A DNA stretch of 64,000 nucleotides from positions 1,240,001 through 1,304,000 of the forward strand of contig NZ_CP102250.1 in NCBI RefSeq assembly GCF_025144995.1. The letters are read 5' to 3'. This document shows positions 54,147 to 63,402 of this stretch, one piece after another. This DNA is from Alistipes indistinctus YIT 12060. Its GTDB lineage: Bacteria; Bacteroidota; Bacteroidia; Bacteroidales; Rikenellaceae. Below the pieces are notes generated by a model that saw nothing but the letters and a program-made list of their open reading frames with translations, had not been told where the DNA came from and did no database searches. The position numbers and the translations under genes are program-made. The number at the start of each line of letters is the position of its first letter. Position 1 is the stretch's first letter.

Positions 54147-54861
54147 ATGAATAAAAAGATTCTCTACGCCGTTGCAGCGTGCACGGTACTGTTCTCCTCA
54201 TGCGGCGGGGCGAACGGCAAACCCAGTACAGCAGACGCCAATGCCATCATCGAGTACAACAACACCTCTTTGGAAGTCCTCAAGTCGCTCTATTCCGAAC
54301 GGGAAACGAACAACGTTCTGGAGTACATGGAGAAACACGGCAAAACCCTGTTCGCCCCGGTCATCGTTAGCAAAATCGGCGTCGCCCGGGATACGGCCCA
54401 AATGACGGCTCCCGGGGATTGCTTTTCTTCCGGCGTGCGCGACAGCTTGAAAACCAACTACTCGGCCTATTTTACCGCCGGCGAAAAATTCTTCGCCAAT
54501 TACGACGCTCCAGGACGACAACTGGGCCAAAGGCAACCTGTTGCTGGAAGAGAACAAACAATTGATGCTCCAAATGACAGAAGCCAGAACCCAGATATAT
54601 TCGATCATCTCACCGTTGGCCGACCAGGCCGAAGCGGGCTATACCGATCCCGAACAGAAGATCGAGGCGGCCAAGACACTTTCGGCACAGGAAGGCGGTC
54701 ACCAAATGGATCTGTATAAACGCTTCCTCGACGACGCCAATGAATTTCTCGGGCTGCTTCGCAAGGACAAACACGAAGGGAAGTACACCGAAAAAGGTTT
54801 CGAGGCACTGAGCAGCCAGTACAACTGCACCATTTCGAGCTATAACTATTTCGCGGACTAA
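54147..54861 (+). pseudogene. Frameshifted lipoprotein, DUF3829-like
   Basis: The first frame begins with a lipoprotein signal (ILYAVAACTVLFSSC) and continues ANAIIEYNNTSLEVLKSLYS ... AYFTAGEKFFANYDA. At about 54505-54515 the meaningful frame shifts by +1 to LQDDNWAKGNLLLEENKQLM and runs to a stop at 54861 (YNCTISSYNYFAD). Joined, the two parts give a ~237-residue protein resembling DUF3829/YiiG-like lipoproteins. No homopolymer lies at the shift site. The first frame ends at 54719 with unrelated residues. The whole gene is otherwise intact and followed by a terminator, so the change is recent, a sequencing error, or a programmed +1 shift. Confidence 0.75.
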
Positions 54862-54895
54862 CCCTGCATCGGATGATTCCGCCCCGGTCGCGGCA

Positions 54896-54925
54896 AAACA
54901 CCTTGCAGTATCCTGCAAGGTGTTT
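54896..54925 (+). terminator. Intrinsic terminator of the DUF3829-like gene
   Basis: Perfect 13-bp stem (54896-54908 with 54913-54925), TATC loop, ending TTT then CCGTTT. Confidence 0.8.
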
Positions 54926-54996
54926 CCGTTTAATTTCGTACCTTGCATTCTCCGGCAGGGCCCGCGACAATACGGCAACCGATAAAAAACGCAACG

Positions 54997-55920
54997 ATGG
55001 CACACGGACATGCACACACACACGAGCACGGACATGCGCACGGACACGCTCTTCCCGCGCCCGAACAGGTAAACAAAGCCTTTATCATCGGCATCGCGCT
55101 CAATCTCATTTTCGTACTGGTCGAAGCGGCCGCAGGCTTTTGGTACGACTCGCTCGCGCTGCTTTCCGACGCCGGACACAACCTCAGCGACGTCATCAGC
55201 CTGGTACTGGCTCTGCTCGCTTTCCGGATGGCCAAGGTGAAACCCAACAGCCGCTACACTTATGGCTACAAGAAAAGCACGGTACTCGTTTCGCTGCTCA
55301 ATGCCATCATCCTGCTCGTAGCGGTAGGGATCATCCTGGCCGAAAGCATCGAGAAGCTGCGCAATCCGCAGCCGATCGCCGGCGGGGTAATCGCCTGGGT
55401 CGCGGGCGTGGGGATCCTGATCAACGCGTTCACCGCCTTCCTGTTCCTCAAGGATAAAGAGCGTGACCTGAACATCAAGGGCGCTTACCTTCACCTGATG
55501 GCCGACGCCCTGGTATCGGTCGGCGTCGTGATTTCGGGAGTGATCATCAGCTACACGCACTGGTACATCATCGATCCGATCATCGGCATTGCGATTGCCA
55601 TCGTCATCCTCGTATCGACCTGGAACCTGCTGCGCGACAGCCTGCGCTTGTCACTGGACGGGGTCCCCGCAGGCATCTCCGCGGAAAAGATACGCAAACT
55701 CCTATTGCAGGTAGACGGGGTACGGGAAATACACCACCTCCATATCTGGGCGCTCAGTACGACCCAGAACGCCCTCACCGCCCATGTGGTCGTCGCGTCG
55801 CTGGAGGACGGAGAAGCGGTAAAAAACCGAATCAAAGAGATTTTGTCCGAAGAACATATCCCGCATGCCACGCTGGAACTGGAAACGGTCGCCGAATGCT
55901 GTACCGACCGCACCGATTGA
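54997..55920 (+). CDS. Cation diffusion facilitator (zinc-type exporter)
   Basis: 307 residues from the ATG at 54997, which begins the His-rich metal-binding head (HGHAHTHEHGHAHGHA); the in-frame ATG at 54943 adds 18 unlikely residues. Six helices, with metal-site residues in LLSDAGHNLSDV (helix 2) and HLMADALVSVG (helix 5), then a C-terminal cytoplasmic domain (REIHHLHIWALSTTQNALTAHVV). Exports Zn and possibly Co/Cd in exchange for protons. A TACCTTG at 54940 is a near-match -7 element. No regulator is adjacent. Confidence 0.92.
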   Translation: MAHGHAHTHEHGHAHGHALPAPEQVNKAFIIGIALNLIFVLVEAAAGFWYDSLALLSDAGHNLSDVISLVLALLAFRMAKVKPNSRYTYGYKKSTVLVSLLNAIILLVAVGIILAESIEKLRNPQPIAGGVIAWVAGVGILINAFTAFLFLKDKERDLNIKGAYLHLMADALVSVGVVISGVIISYTHWYIIDPIIGIAIAIVILVSTWNLLRDSLRLSLDGVPAGISAEKIRKLLLQVDGVREIHHLHIWALSTTQNALTAHVVVASLEDGEAVKNRIKEILSEEHIPHATLELETVAECCTDRTD

Positions 55921-56062
55921 ATCCGGCAGGGAATTTGCGCATCCATATTCAAATCCGACACAGGACACAAGGCAGGTAAATGCCTTGCACCCAATATCAA
56001 AAGAGCCCTGCCGGCGTTCTTTCGGAAACGACGACCGGCATGCCGGCAAAACCACCTGACAC

Positions 56063-56608
56063 ATGAAACGAATCGCCATCCTTTCCGCCAGCGTTCGCAC
56101 CGGACGGCTCAGCCACCGGGTTGCGCTCTACCTGGAAAACTACTTCAGACAAAACGCACTCGCCGACACCGAGCTGCTCGACCTGAAAGCCTACGATTTC
56201 CCGCTTTTCCACGAACGACTGGCCATGCAGGAACACCCTTCGGACAAGCTGATCGACTTCACCAACCGTTTCAACGACGCCGACGGACTGATCATCGTCT
56301 CGCCGGTTTACAACGCAAGCTACCCCGCCGCGCTGAAAAACGTTATCGACCTCTACTACAAAGAGTGGAAGCACAAACCGGTCGGCATCGTATCGGTCAC
56401 CTCGGGGAAAGTACCCGGCATTGCCACCGTACAACAACTGCAGGTACTGTTGCTCAAACTCGGTGCGCTGGTGGCTCCGGACCTTACGACCGTCATCAAT
56501 GCCGGATCGGAATTCAACAAGCAGGGCGAACCCCGCTCGGCAGAACAGGCATCCGCCCTGATACTCCCGATGCTTAACGACTTGCTCTGGCTGACGGACA
56601 AGAACTAA
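56063..56608 (+). CDS. NADPH-dependent FMN reductase family protein
   Basis: 181 residues with the flavodoxin-like fold: RIAILSASVRTGRLSHRVA (phosphate loop), LIIVSPVYNASYPAALKNVIDLYY (family signature), and GIVSVTSGKVPG. Such enzymes reduce FMN, quinones or azo compounds; substrate cannot be told. Single gene with 142 bases before and 310 after. Confidence 0.88.
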   Translation: MKRIAILSASVRTGRLSHRVALYLENYFRQNALADTELLDLKAYDFPLFHERLAMQEHPSDKLIDFTNRFNDADGLIIVSPVYNASYPAALKNVIDLYYKEWKHKPVGIVSVTSGKVPGIATVQQLQVLLLKLGALVAPDLTTVINAGSEFNKQGEPRSAEQASALILPMLNDLLWLTDKN

Positions 56609-56918
56609 ACGCATCCCGGATCCGAATCGAGAAGAGCCCTGCTTTCCTGCAGGTCTGTTTCCCTGAACCGCCCCGCGTTATGGGCACCCGGAAACTTTCG
56701 GCGCGGCCCCGCATACTCCCATCGGAATAGAGACCGGCATTTCGCAACGCGAACGAAACCCGAGCCAGACTATGTGCGAAAATAAATAAGCACAAGGAAC
56801 ATCCGAATTTGGACGGGAGGTCGGATTTCGTGTCAAAGATTGCTTTTTTGCACCAAAATACCGTCCGGCAATAAGCTCCGTACACCGAAATACGAAAGAT
56901 TATCATTATCTTCGGGAC
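56609..56918. other. 310-base gap, no gene
   Basis: A small hairpin CCTGC/GCAGG near 56647-56658 and several GC-rich segments are present. I compared it by eye with SRP RNA and RNase P signatures and found only partial similarity, so no RNA is called. The last 60 bases are AT-rich and lead to the hydrolase. Confidence 0.35.
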
Positions 56919-57833
56919 ATGACCGACAAACTGACAAAACAGCTGTTCTTACTATTGGCGGCGGGATTGCCGCTTGCATCCCACGCTTCCCCGCCCGAAA
57001 CCGGGCCACAGCCGATACCTCTTTACGGCGAAAATACACCGGCGGAGAGCAATGGAATGTCCCGCGAGGGCGTGACCCTGACCGCAGACATTCTGACCGG
57101 AGCCGCCGATGCCGACTACTTCCTGCTGAAACCCGATCCGGATAAAACCAGCGGCATGGCTGTCGTGATTTGCCCGGGCGGCGGATACGGTTGCACATGC
57201 TACGGTTACGAAGGGCTCGGCCCGGCCGAGTGGCTTCGCGAACAAGGTATTTTGGCGGTAGTGCTGCGCTACCGCGTACCGAACGGCCACGGCTCGATTC
57301 CTCTGGCCGATGCGGAACAGGCCCTGCGGACGGTGCGCAGTCATGCTGCCGAATGGGGCGTCAATCCGTCACGCATCGGCGTCATGGGCTTTTCGGCAGG
57401 GGGACACCTCGCCGCAACCGCATCGACACTGCTCACCGATCCCGATACGCGACCCGATTTTACAATCCTGTTCTACCCGGTCATCACGATGGATCCCCAA
57501 TGGACACACGGAGGTTCCCGAAAAAACCTGCTCGGAGCGAATCCCTCCGAATCGGCAACAGAACGGTACAGCGCGGAAAAGCAGGTAACGGACGCAACGC
57601 CGCCGGCCTTTATCGCAGTGAGCAACGAGGACAGAGCGGTCTCGCCGGTAAACAGCGTTCTCTACTACGAAGCATTGCACAAACACCGTATACCTGCCGA
57701 ATTGCACATATTTCCGGAAGGCCCGCACGGTTTCGGGTTGAAAACGGATTTTCCCTACCACGACGAAATGGTTGCGTCGCTGGCCCGTTGGCTGCGCGAA
57801 ATCAATGCCGGAAAATTTAGCGCCGTACGCTGA
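56919..57833 (+). CDS. Secreted alpha/beta-hydrolase, esterase (acetylxylan-esterase-like)
   Basis: 304 residues. Signal peptide (LFLLLAAGLPLASHA). Oxyanion segment VVICPGGGYGCTCYGYEG (family HGGGY form), YRVPNGHGSIPLADAEQALRTVR, nucleophile elbow VMGFSAGGHLAA, an Asp around SNEDRAVSP and the catalytic His in PEGPHGFG. This is the BD-FAE/acetylxylan esterase style common in Bacteroidota glycan breakdown. The same broad family as the decayed esterase at 52.5 kb, though not close in the visible parts. Periplasmic by its signal. Confidence 0.85.
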   Translation: MTDKLTKQLFLLLAAGLPLASHASPPETGPQPIPLYGENTPAESNGMSREGVTLTADILTGAADADYFLLKPDPDKTSGMAVVICPGGGYGCTCYGYEGLGPAEWLREQGILAVVLRYRVPNGHGSIPLADAEQALRTVRSHAAEWGVNPSRIGVMGFSAGGHLAATASTLLTDPDTRPDFTILFYPVITMDPQWTHGGSRKNLLGANPSESATERYSAEKQVTDATPPAFIAVSNEDRAVSPVNSVLYYEALHKHRIPAELHIFPEGPHGFGLKTDFPYHDEMVASLARWLREINAGKFSAVR

Positions 57834-58283
57834 CCGCTCCAAGCCGGACAACGATTATCCGGCCACGATCGACATATTCCGGGAGTGTCCATCCCCTTCC
57901 CCGTTGTTACTTTCGGGACAAAACCCCGTTATAGCAATAAAACAGCCGCGCTAAGGACAAACTGTACTGGACGTTATAACCTTTATAAAATATCCAACCC
58001 ATTCCTCCGGCCTCTCCCTTCGGGGCAATATAAAAGAGATGCAGTAAGTTTATTTAATTCACCGGAACGGGAGGCCATGTAAATGGTCTCCCGTTCTCAT
58101 TATCGGTGATCGCCGACGATGCCAGCAAGGTGAGTCATAAATTGCAGGGTTATCATATTCCAAGGGGTCACGCCGTCGGAGCCGTACCTGACAAGCGTTT
58201 CACCCCGCCGGATTACAGTCAATCCGCTCAGGATGAACCATCAATCGAATTGCATCTGAAACCGGGAATCGTGGCCGACGGCG
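57834..58283. other. 450-base gap between convergent genes
   Basis: No gene supported; the open frame at 58106 has no domain and overlaps the amidohydrolase end. The main structure is the hairpin at 58065-58096. Confidence 0.4.
58065..58096. terminator. 13-bp hairpin between convergent genes (weak terminator)
   Basis: Stem 58065-58077 with 58084-58096 (one G-U), six-base loop. Only TCATTATC follows on the plus strand and GTGAATTAAATAAAC on the minus strand, so it may end the minus-strand unit better than the plus. Confidence 0.5.
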
Positions 58284-59474
58284 TTACTCCAGCAACGCTA
58301 TACCAAACGCGGCCATGGTCGCCGCCCCCTGGTCGAGGGCTTCTTCCCTGGGATTGAATGTTCCCGTATGCAGTCCTCCGCCCGACGTTCCGTCGGGACC
58401 GGCTGTACCGAGCCGGAAAAAGAGGCTCGGATAGCGCTCCGTATAATAACCGAAATCCTCGGCCGTCATCCGCAGGTCGAGCGGGATGATTCGTTCGTCG
58501 CCCCACATTTCGGCTGCGATCCGTTGCGCCCGGCGGGTCAGCTCCGGATCATTCACGACGCAGGGATAACCGTCGGCAATATCCACGTCGGCCTCTACCC
58601 CGTAAGCGGCGGTAACTCCCGCCGAAATTTCGCGGATGCGCCGCTTGCCCTCTGCACGCCATACCTCGTCCATCGTCCGGAACGTCCCTTCGAGACGTAC
58701 TTCCGACGGAATGATATTCGTCGCCCCGTCGGCAATCACTCGCCCGAACGACAGCACCGAAGGAACCCGGCTGTCGATATTGCGGCTGACCACCTGTTGC
58801 AAAGCGGTAATCAGCGCTGCGGCGGCCACCACCGGATCGTTCAGGTTGTGCGGCAGTGCACCGTGCCCGCCACGGCCGCGTACCGTAATGCGCACTTCAT
58901 CGCCGGAAGCCATGTATTTGCCCGGACGGAACCCGAGCTGTCCGAGCGGAATCTCGGCGCCCACATGCTCGCCCACCACAGCCTGCACCCGGTAATCACG
59001 GAAAGGGTCTTCGGCCAGCACAAGGCTCGCCCCGCCGGGATCCACCTCTTCACCCGGCTGAAAAAGGCCGAATACGGTCCCGTCGATTTCACTCCGGCGA
59101 CGGTTGAGCAGGATCAAAGCTCCCAGCAGGCAGGCAGTATGCATATCATGCCCGCAGGCATGCATCACCCCTTCGTTACGCGAAGCGAACGGCAATCCGG
59201 TCTGCTCGCGGATCGGGAGCGCATCCATATCGGCCCGCAATACCACGCACCGCGACAAATCTCCCCGTCCTTCGATCTTAGCCAGGATACCCGTTCCGGC
59301 AATCGGACGAAATGAAATCCCTTCGGCGGCAAGCTGCCCGGACACGTAACGGGCCGTTTCATGCTCGGCGAACGATAATTCGGGATGTTCATGGATCGCC
59401 CGGCGGAATGTAACGGTTCTCCCGTGTAACTCCCGGGCCTCGGCTTTCAACTCTTCGAACTGCTGACGGGTCAT
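58284..59474 (-). CDS. M20 family amidohydrolase (N-acyl amino acid amidohydrolase type)
   Basis: 396 residues. Zinc-dependent amidohydrolase of the AbgB/hippurate-hydrolase group: VLRADMDALPIREQTG, HACGHDMHTACLLGA (metal ligands), GEEVDPGGAS (catalytic Glu), dimerisation (lid) domain about 180-290, and GGGLHTGTFNPREEA (His ligand). Likely releases acyl or peptide groups from amino acids; exact substrate unknown. It follows the MetH-like gene by 25 bases on the same strand, so they are probably cotranscribed. Confidence 0.92.
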   Translation of the reverse strand: MTRQQFEELKAEARELHGRTVTFRRAIHEHPELSFAEHETARYVSGQLAAEGISFRPIAGTGILAKIEGRGDLSRCVVLRADMDALPIREQTGLPFASRNEGVMHACGHDMHTACLLGALILLNRRRSEIDGTVFGLFQPGEEVDPGGASLVLAEDPFRDYRVQAVVGEHVGAEIPLGQLGFRPGKYMASGDEVRITVRGRGGHGALPHNLNDPVVAAAALITALQQVVSRNIDSRVPSVLSFGRVIADGATNIIPSEVRLEGTFRTMDEVWRAEGKRRIREISAGVTAAYGVEADVDIADGYPCVVNDPELTRRAQRIAAEMWGDERIIPLDLRMTAEDFGYYTERYPSLFFRLGTAGPDGTSGGGLHTGTFNPREEALDQGAATMAAFGIALLE

Positions 59475-59499
59475 ATCTTCGGATTTTACAATCTATTTC

Positions 59500-62400
59500 T
59501 CAGGACTGAATATATTGACGGATCAGTTTGCGCAACAGCTCGACCGGCATATTCCTGCGCCGCGCGTACGTTTCCAGTTGCTCCGCATCGATTTGTCCGA
59601 CGGAAAAATTCCGAGCTTCGGCGGATGCAAAGATCAAACCGCAGGCAGCGGGAGCAGGTTCCATGTCGAAATTTTCGTTCAGGCGCATACCTATCGCGGC
59701 TGGCACACCGAGCAACCTGAAGACGGTCTCCCGGTACGAACGGTCAGGGCAGGACGGAATGCCGAACGCCGGACGGATGCCGGGATAGTCGCCCGCCAAT
59801 AACTCCTCCGTACTCAGTTGCCCTTCCTGTTCGATCCCCCACAAATGGATGCGTGCGTAACGGTGCAACTCTTCCGCGAATGCCTCGCACAGCCGGCCGG
59901 CGAGCAGTTCGGCCAATTTGGCCCGGGATTCGCTGCCCTCTTCCCGGCAACGGGTTATCCAAGTTGCCAATCCGTCGCCGAGTGTCAACGCATACAAGCC
60001 GACACAATCGGGCGCATCGCCGTCTACCGGCGCTACGAAATCGGCCAGCGAGAGATTGACCGCCTGAGAGGTCTGTTGGTTGCGCAACTGCGGCAGGCGG
60101 TGAAGCTCCCGGGTGCATGCCGTATCTTCATACAGCACGATATCGTCGCCGTCCCGCCGGGCCGGATAGAGTGCCACTATCCCGCGGGCATGCAGCACCC
60201 CGCTTTCCGTTACTTCATCCAGCAATTGCCGTGCGTCGTCATAAAGCTGCCGCGCCTGAACTCCCTTCACGGGATCGTCCAGCAAATCGGGATAACGGCC
60301 CGGCAGACCGGCCAATCCGAAGAAATAACTCCAGTTGATCAACGGCACGAGCCGTTTCAGGTCGTAATCGGCAAATACCTCCCGTCCTGTTTTGGCAGGG
60401 AGCCGTACCGTGCCAAAATCGGGTTTCAGCGCATGTGCACGCGCTTCGGACAACGTACGGAAAGGCTTATTCTTGGCCCGGTCGGCATACTCCTCACGCA
60501 ATGCCATCTGCTCCATCTGCACGTCGATCAGAAACATATCCTTCTCTGGCGATGCGATCCGCCGCAAAGCCCGCCAGGTTGCAACAGGTTCTCCGCCGTA
60601 CAGGACCGCCCCGGCGCCATACTGCGGAGCGAGCCCCACTGCCGTCTGCAGGGCCGAAGCGGCAGGTCCGCCGACCAGAAACGGAATTTGCAACCCCTGT
60701 TTCTGCGCGACAGCCAACAGGAAAGCGATCTGCCCGACTCCCCGGGCAGACACTCCGCGCAATAACACAGCGTCAAACCGGTTCGTATCGCCAACGACGC
60801 CAGGAACAGTCGTTTCAGGGGATTTATCTGTGCTTCCCGCCGTCTTTCCGGTCATTGCCGCACCGGTTTCCGGCAGATTCAGGCAACGTTCGATAATCCG
60901 ACGCGGCTCCCGCACCAATCCCATATCTTCGACCCGGCACCCCGAAACGAGCAGCAAGGTTTTCAGCGCCGCGCGCCCGGGATCGTAACCGTCATCGCCC
61001 ACGGTCGCCATCAGAACGCGCCCCCATCCTCTGGAACACGCTGCAACTCCGTCTGGCAAAGCTCCGGTCACCACCGATATTCCTCGTTCCAGCAATGCAA
61101 ACGGAATCGTTCCCGCTCTGTACAACTCCCCGAGGCCGGCAAGCGGTTCCAACCAGAGGGGAGTAAGCCCCGTAGCCGTTTCCTTCGCATAACCAATGCT
61201 ATCACCGGCACCTCCAGTTTCAGTTCCACCATCCTGCCCGGACCCTTCACCCGGCACTGTAACAGCAGTACGATCTTTCAAATCCCGGAACAGCGACCGC
61301 AACCGCTCCGCCTCGGGATTATGCCCCAAAACATAATCGGTCAAAGCCGCGACCGAAGCGGCATCACTTCCCGCAATCGCTTTTTCGCACAATCCGAGCA
61401 ACTCCTCCGGAATCTCTTCGACCGATCGCAATGCATCCTCATCGGCAAAAGCCAGATCGAGCCCGGCCTCAGCCGCACGGCTCAACCATACTCCGTTCAA
61501 AGCCCGGCACACGCCAGGATCGGGACGATACCGGTCAGATACAACCCCGATCCTGCCGCACAGTTTCCATTGCGGATACTGTTGCCGGATCCCGCGGCAG
61601 GCATCGAAGAAGTCCGAAGGCATGCCGGAAGTATCCTCTTCCCCTATCCCGCTTGCCGGTACCGGACAAACCCCGGGATCGACTGCCACATCGCAAGAGG
61701 GGAAACCGGTCCGCTCCAACAACCCGGCTACCCGGGCGGCTACGGAGGTCTTGCGCCGATAACTGCGGGCATCGCCCTCCTCATCAGCCAAAGCGACCAG
61801 CACAGCCGCGCCATAACGTGCGGCCAGCGATACGCGGCGCACGAACTCTTCGTCCCCGTCGGCAAGCGACAGCGGACCGATCAACGGCTTTCCCTGTACG
61901 CATTGCATCCCGGCTTCCAACGTTTTCCAATCGGACGAAAGAATCGCTACCGGCACACGGGCCGTTTCGGGCGTCGCCATCGCAATATTAAGCAAATCGC
62001 GTATGGCTGCGGGTCCTGCACCCATCGCGTCATCGACACAAACGGCCGCCAGCGGCGAGCCGGTTTCAATCGCGGCACGCATTGCATTAGCGGCGGTTTC
62101 ATACCGTTTATCCCGGATCGCAACCGCAAATTCCGGCGATACCGTCGCATCGGCCTGCAATCCGACCGTCAGCGGTTCCGGTCCGGACGCGATACGCAGC
62201 GGTTCGAGTCCGCTCAATAATAAATTGCCGTCCGGTTCCGGAATCGTCCGCGGAGTCGTCCGGGCGGCCACGGCAGCGATCGCAGCGATATGCACCGGCG
62301 TCGTACCGCAACAACCGCCCACAATATTCAATAACCCGGCAGAAAGATATTGTTCTACCGTTTCGGCCATCATTTCCGGCGTTTCATCGTAATGCCCTTC

Positions 62401-63234
62401 TTTGTCGGGCAAACCGGCGTTGGGGTGCGCTGAAACCGCACAGGCGGCCACAGCCGCGAGCCGTTCGATATAAGGTCGCATCTTCTCGGCGCCGAGGCCG
62501 CAATTCAATCCGACCGAAATGACATCTCCATGGTGCACGGACGTGTAGAACGCCTCGACCGTCTGCCCGGAAAGCGTGCGGCCGCTCACATCGGTCAGCG
62601 TACCGGAAACCATCACCGGAATCCGGGTCTTGCGCTCGCGCGAAAGTTCCCCGACGGCAAAGATCGCCGCCTTCGCATTCAGCGTATCGAAAAAGGTTTC
62701 GATCAGGATCAGGTCGGCCCCCCCGTCGACCAGTCCCCGCACCTGATCGTAATAAGCCTGCTTCAGTTCGTCGAACGTAACCGCGCGGGCTCCCGGACGG
62801 TTTACATCGGGCGAGATCGACGCCGAACGGTTACCCGGTCCGACGGATCCCGCAACGAACCGCGGCTTCGAGGGGTTCGAGAGCGTAAAACGGTCGGCCG
62901 CCGCACGGGCCAACGAAGCGGCTGCACGGCAAATGTCGTAAACGTAAAAATCGAGCATCTGGTCGGACAGCGAAAGTGCGTTCGCATTGAACGAATCGGT
63001 CGAAATAATATCGGCGCCGGCCTGCAGGTAAGCCTCATGGATTTCGGTCAGGACATCGGGCCGCGTCAGCGCAAGCGTCTCGTTGCACCCTTTGAGCGGC
63101 ACCGGCCAGTCTCGGAACATATCGCCTCGGTAATCCTGCTCACCCAGGCCATAGGCCTGCACCATCGTGCCCAAACCGCCGTCCAACACCAAGATACGGC
63201 GGGACAGCTCGGAAAGTAGCGAAAATTTCAGCAT
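59500..63234 (-). CDS. Divergent MetH-like protein with intact homocysteine module and eroded folate/cobalamin modules
   Basis: 1244 residues, the domain order and length of cobalamin-dependent methionine synthase. Homocysteine/zinc module (1-330) intact: LVLDGGLGTMVQ, GLNCGLG (Cys245), GGCCGTTP (Cys308-309). Pterin module (about 350-630) recognisable (SSDWKTLEAGMQCVQGKPL, DFFDACRGI) but NVGERTN-type opening reads TVGLQADATVS and SGGVSNVSFSF reads CGRIGVVSDRY. B12 module: the DxHxxG motif reads DGYDPG, His to Tyr at residue 750; the SGL motif reads RGV (826-828); VGG kept (854-856). Two Gly/Thr/Ser-rich low-complexity inserts (660-690 and 790-815). Reactivation domain fairly conserved (GIRPAFGIPSCPD, AEARNFSVGQI). 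Normal methylcobalamin chemistry is unlikely. Possibly a paralogue of a standard MetH elsewhere, or an enzyme with another methyl donor. Confidence 0.85.
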   Translation of the reverse strand: MLKFSLLSELSRRILVLDGGLGTMVQAYGLGEQDYRGDMFRDWPVPLKGCNETLALTRPDVLTEIHEAYLQAGADIISTDSFNANALSLSDQMLDFYVYDICRAAASLARAAADRFTLSNPSKPRFVAGSVGPGNRSASISPDVNRPGARAVTFDELKQAYYDQVRGLVDGGADLILIETFFDTLNAKAAIFAVGELSRERKTRIPVMVSGTLTDVSGRTLSGQTVEAFYTSVHHGDVISVGLNCGLGAEKMRPYIERLAAVAACAVSAHPNAGLPDKEGHYDETPEMMAETVEQYLSAGLLNIVGGCCGTTPVHIAAIAAVAARTTPRTIPEPDGNLLLSGLEPLRIASGPEPLTVGLQADATVSPEFAVAIRDKRYETAANAMRAAIETGSPLAAVCVDDAMGAGPAAIRDLLNIAMATPETARVPVAILSSDWKTLEAGMQCVQGKPLIGPLSLADGDEEFVRRVSLAARYGAAVLVALADEEGDARSYRRKTSVAARVAGLLERTGFPSCDVAVDPGVCPVPASGIGEEDTSGMPSDFFDACRGIRQQYPQWKLCGRIGVVSDRYRPDPGVCRALNGVWLSRAAEAGLDLAFADEDALRSVEEIPEELLGLCEKAIAGSDAASVAALTDYVLGHNPEAERLRSLFRDLKDRTAVTVPGEGSGQDGGTETGGAGDSIGYAKETATGLTPLWLEPLAGLGELYRAGTIPFALLERGISVVTGALPDGVAACSRGWGRVLMATVGDDGYDPGRAALKTLLLVSGCRVEDMGLVREPRRIIERCLNLPETGAAMTGKTAGSTDKSPETTVPGVVGDTNRFDAVLLRGVSARGVGQIAFLLAVAQKQGLQIPFLVGGPAASALQTAVGLAPQYGAGAVLYGGEPVATWRALRRIASPEKDMFLIDVQMEQMALREEYADRAKNKPFRTLSEARAHALKPDFGTVRLPAKTGREVFADYDLKRLVPLINWSYFFGLAGLPGRYPDLLDDPVKGVQARQLYDDARQLLDEVTESGVLHARGIVALYPARRDGDDIVLYEDTACTRELHRLPQLRNQQTSQAVNLSLADFVAPVDGDAPDCVGLYALTLGDGLATWITRCREEGSESRAKLAELLAGRLCEAFAEELHRYARIHLWGIEQEGQLSTEELLAGDYPGIRPAFGIPSCPDRSYRETVFRLLGVPAAIGMRLNENFDMEPAPAACGLIFASAEARNFSVGQIDAEQLETYARRRNMPVELLRKLIRQYIQS

Positions 63235-63402
63235 GGAATTTCAATTCTTAATGTTACGGGATCACCCGAACGACAACATGCAAATCGGGAACAATTGCGA
63301 TGCGTCCAGTCGGATATCCAGGGAGGTTCCTGCCCAACCGCTTCCAAAACGGATCCGGGCAGCAGATATTCGGGTAAAAGCGTTCTATCCGCACGGGCAT
63401 CG

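Noticed and set aside
52191-54147. Integrated element using tRNA-Val as attachment site
   Set aside because: No repeat of the tRNA 3' end was found downstream in the window, and no other mobile-element genes accompany the recombinase.
56609-56918. SRP RNA or RNase P RNA in the gap
   Set aside because: Only short partial resemblance (GGTTCAGG, AGGAAAG on the minus strand); the conserved core and length do not fit.
63235-63402. Cobalamin or SAM riboswitch upstream of the MetH-like gene
   Set aside because: No B12-box or SAM-aptamer sequence could be seen on the minus strand in this 168-base leader.
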